DNA from: Metallumcola ferriviriculae
Lineage (GTDB): Bacteria > Bacillota > JADQBR01
Assembly: GCF_035573695.1 (NCBI RefSeq)
Contig: NZ_CP121694.1
Span: 2,146,501 to 2,210,500, forward strand
Reading direction: 5' to 3'
DNA: 64,000 nucleotides
In this document: in pieces, positions 34,443 to 44,075 of the stretch
Layout of the letters: each line of letters begins with the position of its first letter
How positions within the stretch are numbered: position 1 is the first letter of the stretch
Program-made: the position numbers and the translations under genes
The notes under the pieces: generated by a model
The model's database searches: none
Told to the model about the DNA's origin: nothing
Seen by the model: only the letters and a program-made list of their open reading frames with translations

Positions 34443-35330
34443 GTGTCTCACATTCTTGCGGGCAAATCCATCGTAGTATTAGGTGGAGACCGGCGTCAGC
34501 TGTTTCTGATGGAGAATTTGGTTCGAAAAGGAATAATGGTTACAGCTGTAGGTTTTTCCAAGGAATTGTTGCCGAAGGGGGTAGACTTTTCAACGGAAAT
34601 AAACTCTGTCTTGGAACACGCCTCCGCTATCATACTACCGATGCCGGGAATTGATAATCATGGTCAGATCAAAGTAGCCTTCAGCGAGAAACCACTTCGT
34701 TTAACTCATGAAAATCTTCGAAACATCCCAAAGAATGTTCCTGTCTTAGTGGGAGCAGCTAACGAGCAGCTAAAACAATGGTCAAAGGATTATGGATTTA
34801 AGCTGATTGAAATTGCTAATGATGATCAGTTGGCAATATTAAATTCTATTCCAACTGCTGAAGGTGCCCTAGCATTGGCTATGAACGAATCGCCGATAAC
34901 TTTGCATGGCAGTTTCGTAATAATATTTGGGTTTGGCAGGGTTGGTGTTACTTTGGCTCGGTTGTCAAAGTCAATGGGAGCAGATACATGGGTAGCGGCG
35001 CGAAAACCATCGGCTTTGGCAAGAGCTAGCGAAATGGGTTGCGGCCAAATTCTAATGGCGGAGATGGACACTATTCTTTCTCGGGCAGATTTTATATTTA
35101 ACACGGTTCCTCAGTTAGTGTTAGGGCAAAAGGCAATAGACTATTTGCCACCTTCCGCCGTAATAATTGATTTAGCCAGTGCTCCTGGTGGCGTCGATTT
35201 TCAATATGCCCAGGAGGTAGGAATCAAAGCTCTTCTTGTACCTGGCCTGCCTGGTAAGGTTGCTCCCAAGACTGCTGGTGAAATGCTGGCTCGTGTTATC
35301 CCCAGAATTCTTTCCGAAACTCTCCCATAA
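34443..35330 (+). CDS. dpaA: Dipicolinate synthase subunit A
   Basis: 295 aa from GTG 34443, preceded by GGGAGGGAAG (an ATG at 34428 would place the binding site inside the gene). N-terminal SpoVFA domain (ILAGKSIVVLGGDRRQLFLME) and a second Rossmann domain with VIIFGFGRVGVTLARLSKSMGA (residues about 155-176) and DLASAPGGVDF. With DpaB it oxidises the DapA product to dipicolinate in the mother cell during sporulation. Dipicolinate gives spores heat resistance, so this gene strongly indicates an endospore former. It starts 91 bp after dapB. Confidence 0.95.
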   Translation: MSHILAGKSIVVLGGDRRQLFLMENLVRKGIMVTAVGFSKELLPKGVDFSTEINSVLEHASAIILPMPGIDNHGQIKVAFSEKPLRLTHENLRNIPKNVPVLVGAANEQLKQWSKDYGFKLIEIANDDQLAILNSIPTAEGALALAMNESPITLHGSFVIIFGFGRVGVTLARLSKSMGADTWVAARKPSALARASEMGCGQILMAEMDTILSRADFIFNTVPQLVLGQKAIDYLPPSAVIIDLASAPGGVDFQYAQEVGIKALLVPGLPGKVAPKTAGEMLARVIPRILSETLP

Positions 35331-35350
35331 ACTTTGGAGGTGCTTGTCAC

Positions 35351-35938
35351 ATGACCTTAAAAGGGAAAAACGTAGGTTTTGCATTTACAGGTTCACACTG
35401 TACCATGGATAAAGTTATGCCATATTTGAAAGGCATTGTAATTGAAGGCGCTGAGGTATTTCCAATATTTTCAACAGCGGTTTGTCAAACTGATACCCGT
35501 TTTGGTGATGCAAAGAAATGGCTTGCTCAAGTCGAGTCAATCACCGGCAGAACGCCGATTAGTACTATAGTGGAGGCCGAACCCATCGGTCCGCAAGGGT
35601 TTTTAGACGTGATGGTAATTGCTCCCTGCACCGGTAATACTTTGGCTAAATTAACCAACGGCATTACTGACGGAGCTGTATTGATGGCTGCCAAAGCGCA
35701 CTTGAGAAATAAAAAGCCATTGGTTCTGGCAATCTCAACTAATGACGGGTTAGGTTTTAATGCTAAAAATATAGGTATCGCTATCAATACGGCCCATATC
35801 TATTTAGTTCCTTTTGGTCAGGATAACCCTGAGGAAAAAAGCAATTCCCTAGTAGCCATGATGCAGCATTTGCCCGAAACTATCGAACAGGCTTTATCAG
35901 GGAAACAAATTCAACCTATGCTAATTCAGTATAAATAA
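35351..35938 (+). CDS. dpaB: Dipicolinate synthase subunit B (flavoprotein)
   Basis: 195 aa HFCD-type flavoprotein. GKNVGFAFTGSHCTMDKVMP at the start and VIAPCTGNTLAKLTNGITDG, which lines the flavin site, are typical of SpoVFB; LAISTNDGLGFNAKNIGI follows. It is the partner of DpaA and begins 20 bp after it, preceded by GGAGGTG. Length equals known orthologues. Confidence 0.95.
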   Translation: MTLKGKNVGFAFTGSHCTMDKVMPYLKGIVIEGAEVFPIFSTAVCQTDTRFGDAKKWLAQVESITGRTPISTIVEAEPIGPQGFLDVMVIAPCTGNTLAKLTNGITDGAVLMAAKAHLRNKKPLVLAISTNDGLGFNAKNIGIAINTAHIYLVPFGQDNPEEKSNSLVAMMQHLPETIEQALSGKQIQPMLIQYK

Positions 35939-36044
35939 TTGGAACGAACTTGCGGTAACTGTAAACGACGGTTCTTGTTCCATATCATGTAATAGGGTAC
36001 ACTTTAATTAATAATATCCTAGAACTGTAAAGGGGGATGTAACA

Positions 36045-37049
36045 TTGAAACAATACAATGTCGCAATCGTTGGTACAGGTGCTGTCGGCCAGGCATTGAT
36101 GGATGTCTTATCAGAACGGCGTTTTCCTATTGGTAAACTGAAACTGCTGGCTACCAGTCGTTCTGCTGGTAAGCAAGTGAAATTTAATAATGAAATTCTA
36201 ACAATTGAGGAAACAAAGCCTGATTCTTTCCAAGGAGTAGATATTGCGCTTTTTGCCGGCGGATCGGCAAGTAAGGAATTTGCTCAGGATGCTGTTAAGG
36301 CCGGTGCTATAGTAATAGATAACAGTAATAATTTCCGGATGGACCCTAGCGTTCCGCTGGTAGTGCCGGAAGTTAACCCGGAAGATGTCAAATGGCATAA
36401 TGGTATCATTGCTAATCCCAATTGTTCCACCATCCAAATGGCGGTCGTTTTGAAGCCTTTACACGACGCGGCCGGAATTAGTAGAGTTGTTGTATCTACC
36501 TATCAGGCGGTTTCAGGAGCAGGGGCCGAAGCGATCGAAGAATTGAGGGAACAATCTCGTGATATATTGGCGGGGAAGGAAGCGAATCCCCAGGTGTTTC
36601 CGCATCAGATCGCCTTTAATGTAATCCCTCATTTGGATGTGTTTTTAGAGAACGATTATACAAAAGAAGAAATGAAGATGGTGAACGAGACTAAGAAAAT
36701 TCTTGGAGATGACACTGTTGCTGTTACTGCAACTACAGTCAGAGCCCCGGTGGTAAATGGTCATTCGGAAGCGATTAATGTTCAATTAAAAAATGAACTT
36801 CTTCCTGATGATGCCCGGAAATTACTTGCTAAGTCACCGGGAATCTTAGTTATAGATACACCAAAAAACAACGAATACCCGCTGCCTGTAGCTGCTAACG
36901 GCAGGGATGAAGTTTTTGTTGGTAGAATTCGGCGGGATGAAACAGTGGAATTTGGTTTAAATTTGTGGGTTGTGGCTGATAATTTGCGTAAAGGCGCGGC
37001 TACAAATGCGGTACAAATAGCGGAGCTATTAACTAAAGGGATGTTATGA
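36045..37049 (+). CDS. asd: Aspartate-semialdehyde dehydrogenase
   Basis: 334 aa from TTG 36045 with AAGGGGGATG upstream. Rossmann start AIVGTGAVGQALMDVL, catalytic Cys127 in ANPNCSTIQM, and the active-site His in NGHSEAINV. It reduces aspartyl phosphate to the semialdehyde, shared precursor of lysine, dipicolinate, threonine and methionine. A 106-bp gap with a weak hairpin separates it from dpaB, but the same gene order as Bacillus suggests one operon. Confidence 0.95.
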   Translation: MKQYNVAIVGTGAVGQALMDVLSERRFPIGKLKLLATSRSAGKQVKFNNEILTIEETKPDSFQGVDIALFAGGSASKEFAQDAVKAGAIVIDNSNNFRMDPSVPLVVPEVNPEDVKWHNGIIANPNCSTIQMAVVLKPLHDAAGISRVVVSTYQAVSGAGAEAIEELREQSRDILAGKEANPQVFPHQIAFNVIPHLDVFLENDYTKEEMKMVNETKKILGDDTVAVTATTVRAPVVNGHSEAINVQLKNELLPDDARKLLAKSPGILVIDTPKNNEYPLPVAANGRDEVFVGRIRRDETVEFGLNLWVVADNLRKGAATNAVQIAELLTKGML

Positions 37050-37076
37050 TTGATGATCTTTTTTATGAGGTGAGTT

Positions 37077-38312
37077 ATGAAAGTTATTGTACAGAAGTTC
37101 GGGGGCACATCTATGGCTACCGGAGACTCACGGCGAGAAGTTATCAAAAAGATTAGTCAGGTGAAAAAAGATGGCTGCCAAGTGGTTGTGGTGGTTTCTG
37201 CTATGGGAAGAACTGGCGACCCTTACGCCACAGATACTTTAGTTGATCTCGTGAGAAAGACAAATAGCGGCCTGAATAAAAGAGATTTGGATTTAATCAT
37301 GTCTTGTGGTGAAATCATTTCCGGCGTGGTATTGGTGGCAGAATTGGAACGGGCGGGGTTTCCTGCAGTCTGTCTCACAGGCCCTCAGGCGGGAATAGTT
37401 ACCGATGGTAATCATGGAAATGCACGTGTTTTGGAAGTAGACCCTCATGAGGTACAAAAGTTTTTGCAAGAGGGGCGTATCGTGGTGGTAACCGGCTTTC
37501 AGGGGAAAGATGCAGATGGTTTGGTGACCACCTTGGGTCGTGGCGGTAGCGATACTACGGCCGCTGCTTTGGGAGTTTCGCTTGGGGCAGAGGTGGTAGA
37601 GATTTATACTGATGTTGACGGGGTAAAAACTGCTGACCCGCGTATGGTTGGGGACGCCCGTACACTTGAGCGGGTAACCTATAATGAATTATGTCAATTG
37701 GCCCACGAAGGGGCCAAGGTGATTCACCCGCGAGCGGTGGAAATTGCCATGCAGAAGGGAATTCCCCTAAGGGTTAGAAATACCTTTACCGACAATCCAG
37801 GTACATTGGTTGCCGCAGGCGATACCAATTATGAAAATTCGACGAAAATTCGGGATAATTTGATTACCGGTATTACTTATATTTCAAATATTAGCCAAAT
37901 TAGGGTGCCATTAGTTAAAGAAGAAGATATGGCTTTGAGTGTATTCACTGTGATGGCCAAAGAAGGGATTAGCGTGGATTTTATTTATGTATCACCCAAG
38001 GAAGTAATTTTTACCGTCAGCGATGATGCTGTCGATATGGCTGTTGATACGTTAGAAGCCATTGGCTTAAAACCTGTACTGAGGAAAGATTGTGCTAAAG
38101 TGGCCGCGGTTGGTGCGGCCATGACTGGTGTACCAGGAGTAATGGCGAAAATTGTGACCGCGTTAACTGAAAGTGGCATTCAAATTATTCAATCATCAGA
38201 TTCATACACCAGCATTTGGTGCTTAGTGGATAGAACTGACCTCCAAGAGGCGGTAAGGGCACTGCATAGGCAATTTAACCTTCATGAGGGTGTTCATCGG
38301 GAGGCAGGATAA
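37077..38312 (+). CDS. dapG: Aspartate kinase
   Basis: 411 aa. The kinase domain begins VQKFGGTSMA and contains TTLGRGGSDTTAAALG; FTDVDGV reads YTDVDGVKTADPR. Two C-terminal ACT domains (residues about 265-410; VFTVMAKEGISVDFIY) provide effector control. It phosphorylates aspartate. The position between asd and dapA corresponds to dapG in Bacillus, whose enzyme is inhibited by meso-diaminopimelate; which effector acts here is not shown. GAGGTGAG precedes the ATG. Confidence 0.94.
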   Translation: MKVIVQKFGGTSMATGDSRREVIKKISQVKKDGCQVVVVVSAMGRTGDPYATDTLVDLVRKTNSGLNKRDLDLIMSCGEIISGVVLVAELERAGFPAVCLTGPQAGIVTDGNHGNARVLEVDPHEVQKFLQEGRIVVVTGFQGKDADGLVTTLGRGGSDTTAAALGVSLGAEVVEIYTDVDGVKTADPRMVGDARTLERVTYNELCQLAHEGAKVIHPRAVEIAMQKGIPLRVRNTFTDNPGTLVAAGDTNYENSTKIRDNLITGITYISNISQIRVPLVKEEDMALSVFTVMAKEGISVDFIYVSPKEVIFTVSDDAVDMAVDTLEAIGLKPVLRKDCAKVAAVGAAMTGVPGVMAKIVTALTESGIQIIQSSDSYTSIWCLVDRTDLQEAVRALHRQFNLHEGVHREAG

Positions 38313-38328
38313 GGAGAGGAGCGGTATA

Positions 38329-39216
38329 GTGTCAACGATTTTTGGTAAATTACTAACAGCAATGGTAACTCCTTTTGATAAGGATAACAACATAGATTGG
38401 GAAAAGGTAAAGGAATTAGCTAATTATCTTGTAAATAACGGCAGTGACAGCATAGTTGTTTGTGGCACAACGGGGGAATCCCCCACTTTATCCCATGATG
38501 AAAAACTGGAAATGTTTCGTATAGTAGTGGAAACAGTGGGAGGACGCGCTCAGGTAGTTGCCGGCACTGGGAGTAATAACACGGCGGATACTGTGAAGTT
38601 GTCTCTGGAAGCGAAGAACATGGGAGTAGACGGTATAATGTTAGTAGTGCCTTATTACAATAAGCCGTCCCAAGACGCCCTATACCAACACTTTAGCCAT
38701 ATTGCACAAAAAGCGGATTTGCCTATTTTATTATATAATGTACCCTCTCGTACAGGGATAAACATGCTGCCTGATACGGTTGCCCGGCTGGCTTTATTAA
38801 ACAATATCGTCGCTGTTAAGGAAGCTGCCGGTGATATGGATCAAGTTTCTGAATTGAAAGTAAAGCTTCCGGAAAACTTTGCCGTTTATAGTGGAGATGA
38901 CTCAATTACACTACCAATGTTAGCATTGGGCTGTCAGGGAGTGGTCAGTGTTGCCAGTCATTTGGTAGGAAACGACATCAAAGAGATGATTGATGCTTTT
39001 GACCAAGGTGATAATTTTCGAGCGAATCAAATACATTCAAACCTGTTTCCTCTTTTTAAAGCTCTGTTTATAACGTCAAATCCCGTGCCTTTAAAAGCTG
39101 CCTTAAAACTTAAGGGTATCAATGTAGGCGCTTTGCGCCCACCTTTAATTGAGGCCACTGCGTCGGAACTAGGTGTTGTTAAAGAAACAATGAAGAAGAT
39201 AGGCCTATTGGATTAA
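38329..39216 (+). CDS. dapA: 4-hydroxy-tetrahydrodipicolinate synthase
   Basis: 295 aa from GTG 38329 with AAGGAGAGGAG upstream; an ATG further up would overlap dapG without a binding site. (beta/alpha)8 aldolase: TTGESPTLSHDEK, the catalytic Tyr in YNVPSRTGINM, and the Schiff-base Lys in VAVKEAAGDMDQ. It condenses pyruvate with aspartate semialdehyde. It is the last gene of the riboswitch operon, followed by a strong terminator. Confidence 0.95.
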   Translation: MSTIFGKLLTAMVTPFDKDNNIDWEKVKELANYLVNNGSDSIVVCGTTGESPTLSHDEKLEMFRIVVETVGGRAQVVAGTGSNNTADTVKLSLEAKNMGVDGIMLVVPYYNKPSQDALYQHFSHIAQKADLPILLYNVPSRTGINMLPDTVARLALLNNIVAVKEAAGDMDQVSELKVKLPENFAVYSGDDSITLPMLALGCQGVVSVASHLVGNDIKEMIDAFDQGDNFRANQIHSNLFPLFKALFITSNPVPLKAALKLKGINVGALRPPLIEATASELGVVKETMKKIGLLD

Positions 39217-39220
39217 GTCT

Positions 39221-39258
39221 TACTCCCGGGGATAAATAGAACCCCGGGAGTATTTTTT
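39221..39258 (+). terminator. Intrinsic terminator of the dap/dpa operon
   Basis: actcccgggg and ccccgggagt form a 10-bp stem, followed by attttttag. Confidence 0.9.
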
Positions 39259-39455
39259 AGCTCAATTATAGCAATAATAGAGATAACGACTTTTAAAAAT
39301 GCTTGTATTTATTATTAACTACAGTATAATATACAATAGGTATTTTGTTCGGGTTAAGCGCTAGAACTTTAGCGCTTGTTTAGTGTCAAGGTGTCGGTAC
39401 TATAAATTATTGGGCGGAGTATCGGCAGATATTTTTTGAAAATGGAGGTGCGTAA

Positions 39456-41126
39456 ATGGCGGACGAAGGAAAACTGCAGCTTATTCCTTTAGGTGGTTTG
39501 GGGGAAATAGGCAAAAATATGACGGCAGTTAAATATGGGAATAACATTCTGGTTATTGATGCGGGACTTACTTTCCCTGAGGACGAACTGCTGGGGATAG
39601 ATGTGGTAATTCCGGATATCACTTATTTGTTGGAAAATAAAAAGCTGATCAAAGGTATTGTTTTAACCCATGGTCACGAAGACCACATTGGTGCATTGCC
39701 CTATGTTTTAAAGGACTTGAATGTACCCGTTTATGGGACAAGGTTAACTTTAGGGCTGCTGAGGCAGAAACTGAAGGAAAGCACTATCTCTGCAGACAAA
39801 ATCAAACTGAACTGTATTAAACCAAGGGATACCATTAAAGTCGGTACGTTTAAAGTGGATTTCTTTAGGGTTAGCCACAGTATTGCCGATGCCGTAGGAA
39901 TTGCGGTGCATACACCTATTGGTACTATCGTGCACAGTGGGGACTTTAAATTTGACCAGACACCAGTTGACGGCGATGTTACTGACTTTGCCAAACTTAG
40001 TGAATTGGGTGAAAATGGAGTACTTGTGCTAATGTCCGACAGTACCAATGTGGAACGCCCGGGTTATACAATGTCTGAACGAAATGTTGGAAATACCTTT
40101 GACGAAATTTTTCGCCAGGCAAAAGAAAGAATTGTTGTCGCAAGCTTTGCTTCAAACATTCCTCGTATTCAACAGGTAATTACTACCGCCCATAATTACA
40201 AACGAAAGGTTGCTATTGTCGGTCGAAGTATGTTAAATGTTGTTAGCGTAGCATCTGAATTAGGTTACTTGGATGTTCCTGACGGTACTATCGTAGAATT
40301 AGATGAAATCAATCGTTTACCCAAACAAAATACTGTTATCATTAGTACTGGAAGTCAGGGAGAACCGATGTCAGCCCTTACACGAATGGCCAGATCTGAA
40401 CATAAGGGGGTTGAAATTATGTCCGGAGACACAGTGGTGATTTCTGCGACCCCAATTCCCGGTAATGAAAAAATGGTAGCCCGGACAGTGGATCAACTAT
40501 TTAAACTAGGTGCCGACGTCATCCATGAAGCTGTATCAGGTATCCATGTTTCCGGACATGCCAGCCAAGAAGAATTAAAACTGATGTTAAATTTGGTAAA
40601 GCCTAAATTTTTTGTCCCTGTCCACGGTGAATACAGAATGTTGGTCAAGCATTCAAACTTAGCTCAAGATTTGGGAATACCGTCAGAAAACATTTTTGTT
40701 GGTGAAAATGGATTGATCTTAGAGTTTTCAAAGAAACGAGGTCGTATCGCCGGTAGAGTCGCTTCAGGTAGAGTATTGGTTGATGGACTCGGGGTAGGCG
40801 ATGTCGGTAATATCGTTTTACGCGACAGGAAACAGTTATCCCAAGATGGTATTTTAATCGTAGTTTTGACGCTGGATAAAAATAAGGGCGCAGTCGTTGC
40901 CGGGCCAGACATAGTTTCTAGGGGATTCGTCTATGTCAGAGAATCTGAGGAGCTATTAGAAGAAGCTAAAGAGCGGGTTTCTCAGGCACTGGAGAAGTGT
41001 TGCAGCAAAAATAATGCTGCTGACTGGTCAGCTATTAAGTACAGTGTAAGAGATACCTTAGGGAAATTTTTATTTGAAAAGACTCATCGTCGCCCGATGA
41101 TTTTACCTATTATTATGGAAGTTTAG
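39456..41126 (+). CDS. rnj: Ribonuclease J
   Basis: 556 aa. Metallo-beta-lactamase motif H72-G-H74-E-D76-H77 (THGHEDHIG), beta-CASP region with SDSTNVERPGYTMSE, ISTGSQGEPMSAL and the motif C His in SGHASQEEL, then the RNase J C-terminal domain. It has 5'-3' exo- and endonuclease activity in mRNA decay and rRNA maturation. Its place between dapA and tepA matches rnjB (ymfA) of Bacillus. A hairpin (aagcgct/agcgctt near 39355-39376) lies in its 240-bp leader. GGAGGTG precedes the ATG. Confidence 0.95.
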   Translation: MADEGKLQLIPLGGLGEIGKNMTAVKYGNNILVIDAGLTFPEDELLGIDVVIPDITYLLENKKLIKGIVLTHGHEDHIGALPYVLKDLNVPVYGTRLTLGLLRQKLKESTISADKIKLNCIKPRDTIKVGTFKVDFFRVSHSIADAVGIAVHTPIGTIVHSGDFKFDQTPVDGDVTDFAKLSELGENGVLVLMSDSTNVERPGYTMSERNVGNTFDEIFRQAKERIVVASFASNIPRIQQVITTAHNYKRKVAIVGRSMLNVVSVASELGYLDVPDGTIVELDEINRLPKQNTVIISTGSQGEPMSALTRMARSEHKGVEIMSGDTVVISATPIPGNEKMVARTVDQLFKLGADVIHEAVSGIHVSGHASQEELKLMLNLVKPKFFVPVHGEYRMLVKHSNLAQDLGIPSENIFVGENGLILEFSKKRGRIAGRVASGRVLVDGLGVGDVGNIVLRDRKQLSQDGILIVVLTLDKNKGAVVAGPDIVSRGFVYVRESEELLEEAKERVSQALEKCCSKNNAADWSAIKYSVRDTLGKFLFEKTHRRPMILPIIMEV

Positions 41127-41146
41127 TATTTGGAAAAGCCTATTAA

Positions 41147-41209
41147 AGGCCGCCGGATATTATAAGTGACTAGTTCACTTACTATATCAAGGCGGTCTAT
41201 TTTTTTTGC
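41147..41209 (+). terminator. Intrinsic terminator after rnj
   Basis: ggccgcc pairs with ggcggtc around an inner ataagtga/tcacttac stem, followed by eight T. Confidence 0.8.
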
Positions 41210-41362
41210 ATTACCTAATCATGTTCTCTGTGTATTATTTTATTGACAGTATCGCATACTATAAGTGCGTGTTCGAAGATCTCGTCCGGTTAACATGTAG
41301 CAAGAAGTTCCTGGCGCGACGGATTTGGGACTAAGAAGATTTCATAGATTGGAGTGATATAA

Positions 41363-42136
41363 ATGAATGATAATGCGCAGCCACCTGGAATACCTGTGAC
41401 AACACCAACAGCACCGATGCCGCAAACACCCATGCAGCCTTCTCCCAGACGCAAGCCAAAAAAATTAAAGGGGACGCCTAAAACTGCCAATATAAAAGAA
41501 CTTGGCACTGTGGATGTTCCGGAGAATACCAGCAGCATACACTGTTTGACCATTATCGGGCAGGTAGAGGGCCATCTGGTAATGCCAGCTCAGAATAAAA
41601 CCACCAAATATGAGCATGTTATTCCACAATTAATCGCTATCGAACAAAATGATAATATCGAAGGGGTTATAGTGATACTAAACACCGTAGGCGGTGATGT
41701 GGAGGCAGGTTTAGCAATTTCTGAAATGTTGGTAAGTTTATCTAAACCTACCGTATCTCTTGTCTTAGGTGGCGGGCACAGTATCGGGGTGCCAATCGCT
41801 ACAGCTTCCGATTATTCGTTTATAGCAGAAACAGCTACAATGACTATTCATCCCATTCGGCTGACGGGGTTAGTTATCGGTGTACCCCAAACATATGAAT
41901 ATCTGGATAAAATGCAAGATAGGGTGGTTAGGTTTGTTACTGAACATTCAACGATTGGTGAAGAAAAGTTTCGGGAGTTAATGTTTACCACCGGGGAGTT
42001 AGCACGGGACATTGGTACTGTCTTAGTTGGCGAAGATGCTGTTAAATATGGCCTAATCAATGAAGTAGGTGGTTTAGCGGCATCAGTTAGTAAATTGAAG
42101 CAGCTAATTGAAGAGAAAAAGAACGGGAGGCACTAA
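41363..42136 (+). CDS. tepA: ClpP-like serine protease TepA
   Basis: 257 aa. A Pro-rich, basic N-terminal tail (residues 1-40) precedes a ClpP/crotonase-fold protease domain: [17 protein letters not shown], the catalytic Ser140 in GGGHSIGVP and His163 in MTIHPIR. The family (YmfB/TepA) includes the B. subtilis protein first described as translocation-enhancing and later tied to degradation of small acid-soluble spore proteins at germination. The position ahead of ylzJ and ftsK is conserved. GGAGTGAT precedes the ATG. Confidence 0.92.
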   Translation: MNDNAQPPGIPVTTPTAPMPQTPMQPSPRRKPKKLKGTPKTANIKELGTVDVPENTSSIHCLTIIGQVEGHLVMPAQNKTTKYEHVIPQLIAIEQNDNIEGVIVILNTVGGDVEAGLAISEMLVSLSKPTVSLVLGGGHSIGVPIATASDYSFIAETATMTIHPIRLTGLVIGVPQTYEYLDKMQDRVVRFVTEHSTIGEEKFRELMFTTGELARDIGTVLVGEDAVKYGLINEVGGLAASVSKLKQLIEEKKNGRH

Positions 42137-42139
42137 GAC

Positions 42140-42340
42140 ATGAGCGTGTTGTATACTACAATGCCCTTGGAGTTGATGTTTCCTTCCGAAGAATCAACAA
42201 ATCGGCAGTATGTTAAAAGGCAGGGCCGCTTGATGGAAGTGGAATTGGTAGATTATAATCAGGCGAAACTGGTAAGATTGTTTAGCACAGATCCTAACGA
42301 TTACTTAAACGAACAGCTCCAACCGGGAGTTTTCGTCTAA
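42140..42340 (+). CDS. ylzJ: YlzJ-like protein
   Basis: 66 aa. Starts SVLYTTMPLELMFPSEES and contains the conserved LMEVELVDYNQAKLVRLFSTDP, as in YlzJ-like proteins of spore formers. Function unknown. It starts 3 bp after tepA, GGGAGG upstream, and ends before a terminator. Confidence 0.88.
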   Translation: MSVLYTTMPLELMFPSEESTNRQYVKRQGRLMEVELVDYNQAKLVRLFSTDPNDYLNEQLQPGVFV

Positions 42341-42368
42341 AAACATCGGAATAACCGATGTTTTTTTC
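42339..42368 (+). terminator. Intrinsic terminator after ylzJ
   Basis: aaaacatcgg and ccgatgtttt stem with a T-run. Confidence 0.85.
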
Positions 42369-42455
42369 TTTGTTAAAAAGATAGTCAACTAATGGCGAAA
42401 GTGATATAATTTATAACGGCAATCATTAGAGACAACTTTGGAGGAGCGATGGCTT

Positions 42456-44057
42456 TTGCAATTAGTTTTTGGTTTGTTAGGCGGCTTGGCATTATTTATT
42501 TATGGTATGCAGAACATGGGAGAAGGCCTACAAAAATCAGCCGGCGATAAGATGCGGCGTATTTTGGAGATCCTTACTGGAGTTCCGATAATTGGTGTCA
42601 TGGTTGGTGCATTGGTAACCGCAATCATTCAATCCAGCAGTGCAACTTCCGTGATGGTGGTAGGTTTTGTTAATGCCGGATTAATGACTTTAAAGCAGGC
42701 TGTTGGGGTTGTTATGGGAGCCAATATTGGCACAACCATTACTGCTCAGTTAATTGCATTTAAGTTAACTCATTACATTATGCCCATTATTGCCTTGGGC
42801 TTTGCTCTTAATTTCTTTGCAAAGAAGCGTGGCCTCAAGTACTTGGGACAAGTAATATTGGGCTTTGGTATTTTGCTGTTGGGCATGGATTTAATGAAAA
42901 CGGCTATGTTGCCTTTGCGGGAGTTTCAGGGTTTTAGGGATTTTATGGCTAATTTTTCTCAGTACCCTTTGCTTGGGCTTGGGGTAGGCATATTTATGAC
43001 TGTAGCTATTCAAAGCTCCAGTGCTACAATTGGTATTTTAATCGCCATGGCCAGTCAGGGACTGCTTCCATTGGATGCTGCTTTGCCTATTCTTTTGGGA
43101 GATAATATCGGGACTACCATTACGGCGTTGCTTGCTAGTATCGGTACTAATCTGACCGCTAAACGAGCCGCATTAGCACACATAATGTTTAATTTGGTGG
43201 GTAGTTTAATTTTTCTTTTAGGCATGGGCTTTTTTAAAGAATGGGTTTTGTCCATTTCGTCCAGTGATATTTCACATCAAATTGCCAATGCTCATACTTC
43301 TTTTAATATCATAAATACGTTATTATTCTTGCCTTTTGTTAATATATATGTAAAGTTTATCGAAAAAATCTTGCCTGGCGAGGTGGAGACAGAACAATTC
43401 GGCCCAGTTTTTTTAGACGAAAGAATGTTAAAAACGCCGGCTATTGCATTATCTTTGGCCAATAAAGAAATCGCCCGTATGGCTGAATTGGCTCAGCGCA
43501 ATGTGACCGATGCCATGCAAGGCTTTTTTAAACAGGATGAGAGAATACTTAAGGATGTATTTGAAAGGGAAGATATCATTGATAATCTGGAAGAATCGAT
43601 AACTACATATTTGGCCCAAATTGCCCAAAAAGGTATGGACCCGGCACTATCAAACCGCCATACAGGCCTGTTACACGCAATAAATGATATTGAAAGGGTT
43701 GGCGACCATGCCGAAAATATAGCACAAATGGCTATGGGACGTATAGAAGATACATTGCCGTTCACAGCACAAGCAACTGAGGAATTGCAGGAAATGAGCG
43801 CAATGGTACTGGAAACGTTTGCCAAGGCCATTGAGTCCTTAAAGAACGAAGATCAAGATGTTGCCCAAGAGGTAGTGCAGCTGGAGCGGAGCGTGGATGT
43901 AAGAGAAAAGCAGCTCCGGCGCAGCCATATTTCCAGGTTAAATCATGGGCAATGTTTTACTACTTCAGGAATAGTATTTTTAGACATTATCAGCAATTTG
44001 GAGCGCATTGGTGACCACTCCCATAATTTGGCTAACATTGTGTTGGGAGAAATTTAA
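42456..44057 (+). CDS. Na/Pi cotransporter family protein (NptA-like) with PhoU domain
   Basis: 533 aa from TTG 42456, nine bases after GGAGGAG. Two inverted Na_Pi_cotrans repeats are visible by their QSSSAT motifs (AIIQSSSATSVMVVGF and AIQSSSATIGILIA), across eight or more membrane helices (residues 1-310). The C-terminal 200 residues form a helical PhoU-like domain (NRHTGLLHAINDIERVGDHAENIA and SNLERIGDHSHNLANI). It probably moves phosphate with sodium or serves as a regulatory phosphate carrier. It is not part of the Bacillus version of this locus. Confidence 0.9.
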   Translation: MQLVFGLLGGLALFIYGMQNMGEGLQKSAGDKMRRILEILTGVPIIGVMVGALVTAIIQSSSATSVMVVGFVNAGLMTLKQAVGVVMGANIGTTITAQLIAFKLTHYIMPIIALGFALNFFAKKRGLKYLGQVILGFGILLLGMDLMKTAMLPLREFQGFRDFMANFSQYPLLGLGVGIFMTVAIQSSSATIGILIAMASQGLLPLDAALPILLGDNIGTTITALLASIGTNLTAKRAALAHIMFNLVGSLIFLLGMGFFKEWVLSISSSDISHQIANAHTSFNIINTLLFLPFVNIYVKFIEKILPGEVETEQFGPVFLDERMLKTPAIALSLANKEIARMAELAQRNVTDAMQGFFKQDERILKDVFEREDIIDNLEESITTYLAQIAQKGMDPALSNRHTGLLHAINDIERVGDHAENIAQMAMGRIEDTLPFTAQATEELQEMSAMVLETFAKAIESLKNEDQDVAQEVVQLERSVDVREKQLRRSHISRLNHGQCFTTSGIVFLDIISNLERIGDHSHNLANIVLGEI

Positions 44058-44075
44058 AGTGGGAGAGATATAATA

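Noticed and set aside
35940-35985. Hairpin-like ggaacgaac/gttcttgttcc between dpaB and asd as a terminator
   Set aside because: Weak pairing and no T-run; gene order argues for read-through.
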